The translations under genes and the position numbers were made by a program. Positions 6,483-8,559 of a DNA stretch of 8,559 nt are shown here, in pieces. The DNA lies in contig SMXJ01000133.1 in NCBI GenBank assembly GCA_004356305.1, forward strand, positions 1 through 8,559. The letters are read 5' to 3'. The DNA comes from Bacteroidota bacterium (GTDB taxonomy: Bacteria > Bacteroidota > Bacteroidia > Flavobacteriales > Flavobacteriaceae). The notes beneath the pieces are model-generated. The model did not search any database. It was not told the DNA's origin and saw nothing but the letters and a program-made list of their open reading frames with translations. Numbering within the stretch: position 1 is the stretch's first letter; each line of letters starts with the position of its first letter.

Positions 6483-8135
6483 ATGACAAAAGCCATAAAA
6501 ATTGGTATATCGTTCCTGATTTTCTTCACTTTTGGGGGACCAATAATGGCACAAACTGATGCCTGGTTCTACCTTAGGGCAAGAGATACCTTGTTCGAAC
6601 CCACTTTTAAAATAATTAAAGATGAAATACGCTATACCGGTAGTGATAGTATATTGAATGATGTGTTATCAAAGCATAAGATATCGGTTTTCAAGAAAAC
6701 CTACAGAAACGCTAATAGGGAAAATCTTAAAAAAACCTTTTTTGTTATCGCCGAGAATGAATCGTTAATGAATGATTTGCTCTTGAACGCATCACATCTG
6801 TTCAAATTTGGCGAACTCATTCTGGAAGAAGATAAAAAGATTTTTGAACCTAATGATTATGGCTTAACAAGTACCATTGGTGAAAATATTGGTGCACAGG
6901 TAAATTTGGATTATTATGACTTCTTGGGAGTACCCAAGGCCTGGTATTACACTACTGGTTCAAAAGATATCATTGTTGGAATTTCAGATGGTGCTGTTGA
7001 TACAACCGATATCGAATTTAAGGGGAAAACAAAGGTATTTAAAAGATCTGGTTATGCTAAGGGTCATGGAATGTCTGTTGCCGAAACGGCCGCTGGGCGA
7101 GGGGACAATGGATATGGAATCCCGGGCATTTGTTATGATTGTAGCATTTATACTACCAGTTATAGTAATTTTCCTACTTTAAAGGACCTAGTCGAGCTGT
7201 CAAATGCAGGTGCAAAAGTGATCAACTGTAGCTGGGGTACAAAAAACTATTACGAAACTGCGCAACAAGCTATTTATGAAATGCTGGATAATGGAACTGT
7301 AATCGTATCGACAAGTACGAATGTAACCTTTTTGAAATCGAAAGGTAAGTTTTTTTACTATCCTGCTGCCTACGATAAAGTTATAGGGATATCCTCTGGA
7401 ATGCATAGATATGAAAGTTATAAAGAAAACATCTTGGATACCCCTCATAACAATGGCACCCTTTATTACGCGAGAAATGTAAGATGGTATGTGGGCGCGA
7501 ATGCAGGTTTTATTGACAATGATACAACTCAAACACCCTCACTACTTTATAAACGAAGTATAAAAAATTTAAATTCGGAAATTGATATTTTAGGCCCGGC
7601 CATTGGAGTCTTTAGATACTCGGAGTTCTATGAACATAATAAAATAGATCTAAGCACGGGGCAGACTTCAGGTGTGGTCCCTTTAATTACAGGAACCATC
7701 GGACTTATGTTTTCGCTCTATCCCTGCCTCCCAGCCGATGAAGTGGAAAGTATCCTAAAAATAACCTCCACTAATCTTGACCATATCGAAGTAAACAAGC
7801 CCTTCATTGGACTTTATGGATCTGGAATGCTACATACAGGACGAGCCGTGGAAATGGTGTATAAATTATATGCTGAAAAAGAAACCGCCTATATTCAGAA
7901 TCAACAATTCTCCCGTTGGGATTTTAAGATCACTTCTCTTTCCAAAGAGATCAGGATCCGTAATCAAAAATTTACCGAAAATGCCACTCTTGAACTTACG
8001 GCAAAAAACCGTATTGTGATTGGAAATAATACTGTTTTAAGACCCGGTAGGCTAGGAAGTATATCCCTAAAAATTGATCCGGCTCTGGAAAAACAATGCG
8101 ATTTGGTTTTGAGAGACCCGAGTATTGAAGAGTAA
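6483..8135 (+). CDS. Secreted subtilisin-like serine peptidase (S8 family)
   Basis: This 550-residue exported protease has a signal peptide at 1-23: lysines at 3 and 6, a hydrophobic core ISFLIFFTF, and likely cleavage near MA-Q. A region of about 130 residues before the catalytic domain may be a propeptide. The S8 triad is readable: Asp169 in GISDGAVD, His195 in KGHGMSVAE, and Ser396 in GQTSGVVP, with the oxyanion Asn280 in VSTSTN. Supporting motifs are VINCSWG (246-252) and a CYDC pair (217, 220). The usual GTSMA-P motif is altered to QTSGVVP, but Ser and Pro are kept. Residues about 475-545 are beta-rich with LTAKNRIVIGNNTVLRPG and then IDP and a Cys, resembling the small C-terminal coathanger-like repeats of Bacteroidota exported proteins. 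No type IX sorting domain is evident. ATG 6483 is the only ATG in frame near the signal peptide. Its substrate is unknown, and a link to the polysaccharide genes is not shown. Confidence 0.87.
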   Translation: MTKAIKIGISFLIFFTFGGPIMAQTDAWFYLRARDTLFEPTFKIIKDEIRYTGSDSILNDVLSKHKISVFKKTYRNANRENLKKTFFVIAENESLMNDLLLNASHLFKFGELILEEDKKIFEPNDYGLTSTIGENIGAQVNLDYYDFLGVPKAWYYTTGSKDIIVGISDGAVDTTDIEFKGKTKVFKRSGYAKGHGMSVAETAAGRGDNGYGIPGICYDCSIYTTSYSNFPTLKDLVELSNAGAKVINCSWGTKNYYETAQQAIYEMLDNGTVIVSTSTNVTFLKSKGKFFYYPAAYDKVIGISSGMHRYESYKENILDTPHNNGTLYYARNVRWYVGANAGFIDNDTTQTPSLLYKRSIKNLNSEIDILGPAIGVFRYSEFYEHNKIDLSTGQTSGVVPLITGTIGLMFSLYPCLPADEVESILKITSTNLDHIEVNKPFIGLYGSGMLHTGRAVEMVYKLYAEKETAYIQNQQFSRWDFKITSLSKEIRIRNQKFTENATLELTAKNRIVIGNNTVLRPGRLGSISLKIDPALEKQCDLVLRDPSIEE

Positions 8136-8142
8136 ATAAAAA

Positions 8143-8184
8143 AGTGAATAGCGGAAAGTGAACAGCGAAAAGAGAAAAGAGCGA
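8143..8184 (+). repeat. Array C: six heptamer units of the AGTGAAT type
   Basis: Six 7-base units in register begin at 8143: AGTGAAT, AGCGGAA, AGTGAAC, AGCGAAA, AGAGAAA and AGAGCGA. The array starts 7 bases after the protease stop codon. The unit AGTGAAT is identical to one in array A at the other end of the window. The array is purine-rich on the coding strand and faces array D across a 25-base spacer (8185-8209), which holds the palindrome ACAGCTGT (8188-8195). Confidence 0.82.
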
Positions 8185-8209
8185 GGAACAGCTGTAAATG
8201 GCTTATTTT

Positions 8210-8241
8210 ACTTACTACTTACTACTTACTACTTACTACTT
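8210..8241 (-). repeat. Array D: four perfect AGTAAGT heptamers plus a partial unit
   Basis: On the plus strand ACTTACT is repeated four times without change (8210-8237), followed by ACTT. On the minus strand, which is the sense of ftsE, this is AGTAAGT times four, placed 6 bases after the ftsE stop codon. In RNA the units of array C can pair in register with those of array D: AGTGAAT pairs at 6 of 7 positions allowing G-U. The C/D pair could therefore act as a two-way terminator between the convergent protease and ftsE genes. Confidence 0.88.
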
Positions 8242-8247
8242 CAAACT

Positions 8248-8559
8248 TTATAGCGTCTTCTGGACGACTTCAAACACCTGATTTTCATCGCATTTCAGGG
8301 TTTTTGAAGGGTATTTCAGTAATAAAGCATAGTCGTGGGTGGCCATTAAAATAGTATTGCCATTTTTGTTGATCTCTTGTAACACTTGCATCACCTCTAC
8401 ACTGGTTTGTGGATCCAGATTACCCGTGGGTTCATCGGCCAAAATTATTTCGGGGTCGTTCAATAAGGCTCTGGCAATAGCGACTCTTTGTTGTTCGCCG
8501 CCTGAGAGTTGGTATGGGTATTTGAAACTTTTTGTCTTCATGTTCACCTTGTCGAGCAC
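8248..8559 (-). CDS. ftsE: Cell-division ABC transporter ATP-binding protein FtsE (partial, C-terminal part)
   Basis: The last 103 codons are present; the gene continues past the right edge, so the GTG at 8559-8557 is an internal valine codon and not a start. Residues from the edge show the ABC signature LSGGEQQRVAIARALL, Walker B with catalytic Glu (IILADEP), the D-loop GNLD and the H-loop MATHD. The ending YALLLKYPSKTLKCDE is typical of Bacteroidota FtsE. FtsE is the cytoplasmic ATPase that works with membrane partner FtsX to activate peptidoglycan hydrolases at the division site. Walker A lies outside the window. Another LolD-like ATPase of the same branch is possible but less likely. This conserved housekeeping gene probably marks the boundary of the variable locus. 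Confidence 0.87.
   Translation of the reverse strand: MLDKVNMKTKSFKYPYQLSGGEQQRVAIARALLNDPEIILADEPTGNLDPQTSVEVMQVLQEINKNGNTILMATHDYALLLKYPSKTLKCDENQVFEVVQKTL

Noticed and set aside
7200..7532. 110-codon open frame on the minus strand inside the protease gene
   Set aside because: It lies wholly antisense to a well-supported S8 catalytic domain, shows no recognisable motif and has no promoter of its own.
6483..8135. Protease as a pseudogene
   Set aside because: The frame is intact over 550 codons, with a signal peptide, catalytic Asp, His and Ser, and the oxyanion Asn all present.
1..8559. Insertion sequence, transposase, integrase, tRNA or rRNA
   Set aside because: No transposase or integrase motifs, no IS-type terminal inverted repeats flanked by duplications, and no tRNA-like cloverleaf or rRNA sequence was recognised.

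Overview
The window looks like part of a surface-polysaccharide (O-antigen or capsule type) biosynthesis locus from a member of the Bacteroidota, most likely Flavobacteriaceae. The evidence is AT-rich DNA, near absence of Shine-Dalgarno sequences, a clear Bacteroidota-type promoter (TTTG, 17 bases, TATATTTG), an FtsE whose C-terminal region reads like flavobacterial FtsE, and a secreted S8 protease with a C-terminal tail typical of the phylum. This assignment is by recognition only; no search was run.

Layout from left to right. Positions 1-100 are the last 32 codons of a DegT/DnrJ/EryC1-type sugar aminotransferase (+). Positions 101-358 are mostly two facing arrays of 7-8 bp repeats. A WzxE-like lipid-linked oligosaccharide flippase follows (359-1648, +), converging with 4 bp of overlap on a GT-B glycosyltransferase (1645-2778, -). 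A divergent intergenic region with a strong promoter leads into a GT4 glycosyltransferase (2925-4034, +), overlapped by an FdtA/QdtA-type sugar 3,4-ketoisomerase (4027-4446, +). The ketoisomerase converges with 18 bp of overlap on two GT2 glycosyltransferases (5354-6241 then 4429-5361, both -), which overlap each other across a poly-A tract. A second divergent region (6242-6482) precedes a subtilisin-like exported protease (6483-8135, +). A second pair of facing heptamer arrays (8143-8241) separates it from the C-terminal part of ftsE (8248-8559, -).

How the genes work together. The aminotransferase and the ketoisomerase suggest a dTDP-3-amino-3,6-dideoxyhexose (Fuc3N or Qui3N type). The four glycosyltransferases would build a lipid-linked repeat unit containing it, and the Wzx protein would flip the unit across the inner membrane for a Wzy-dependent polymer. 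The aminotransferase-Wzx order resembles wecE-wzxE of the enterobacterial common antigen locus. The protease and ftsE are probably outside the sugar pathway.

The most unusual structure is non-coding. Four short-period arrays (A 92-161, B 285-353, C 8143-8184, D 8210-8241) share units beginning with AGT and a period of 7 or 8. They form two face-to-face pairs at the two edges of the variable gene block, and array A runs through the stop codon of the aminotransferase gene. The strand of transcription also changes repeatedly inside the locus with almost no space between convergent genes, which suggests mosaic assembly.
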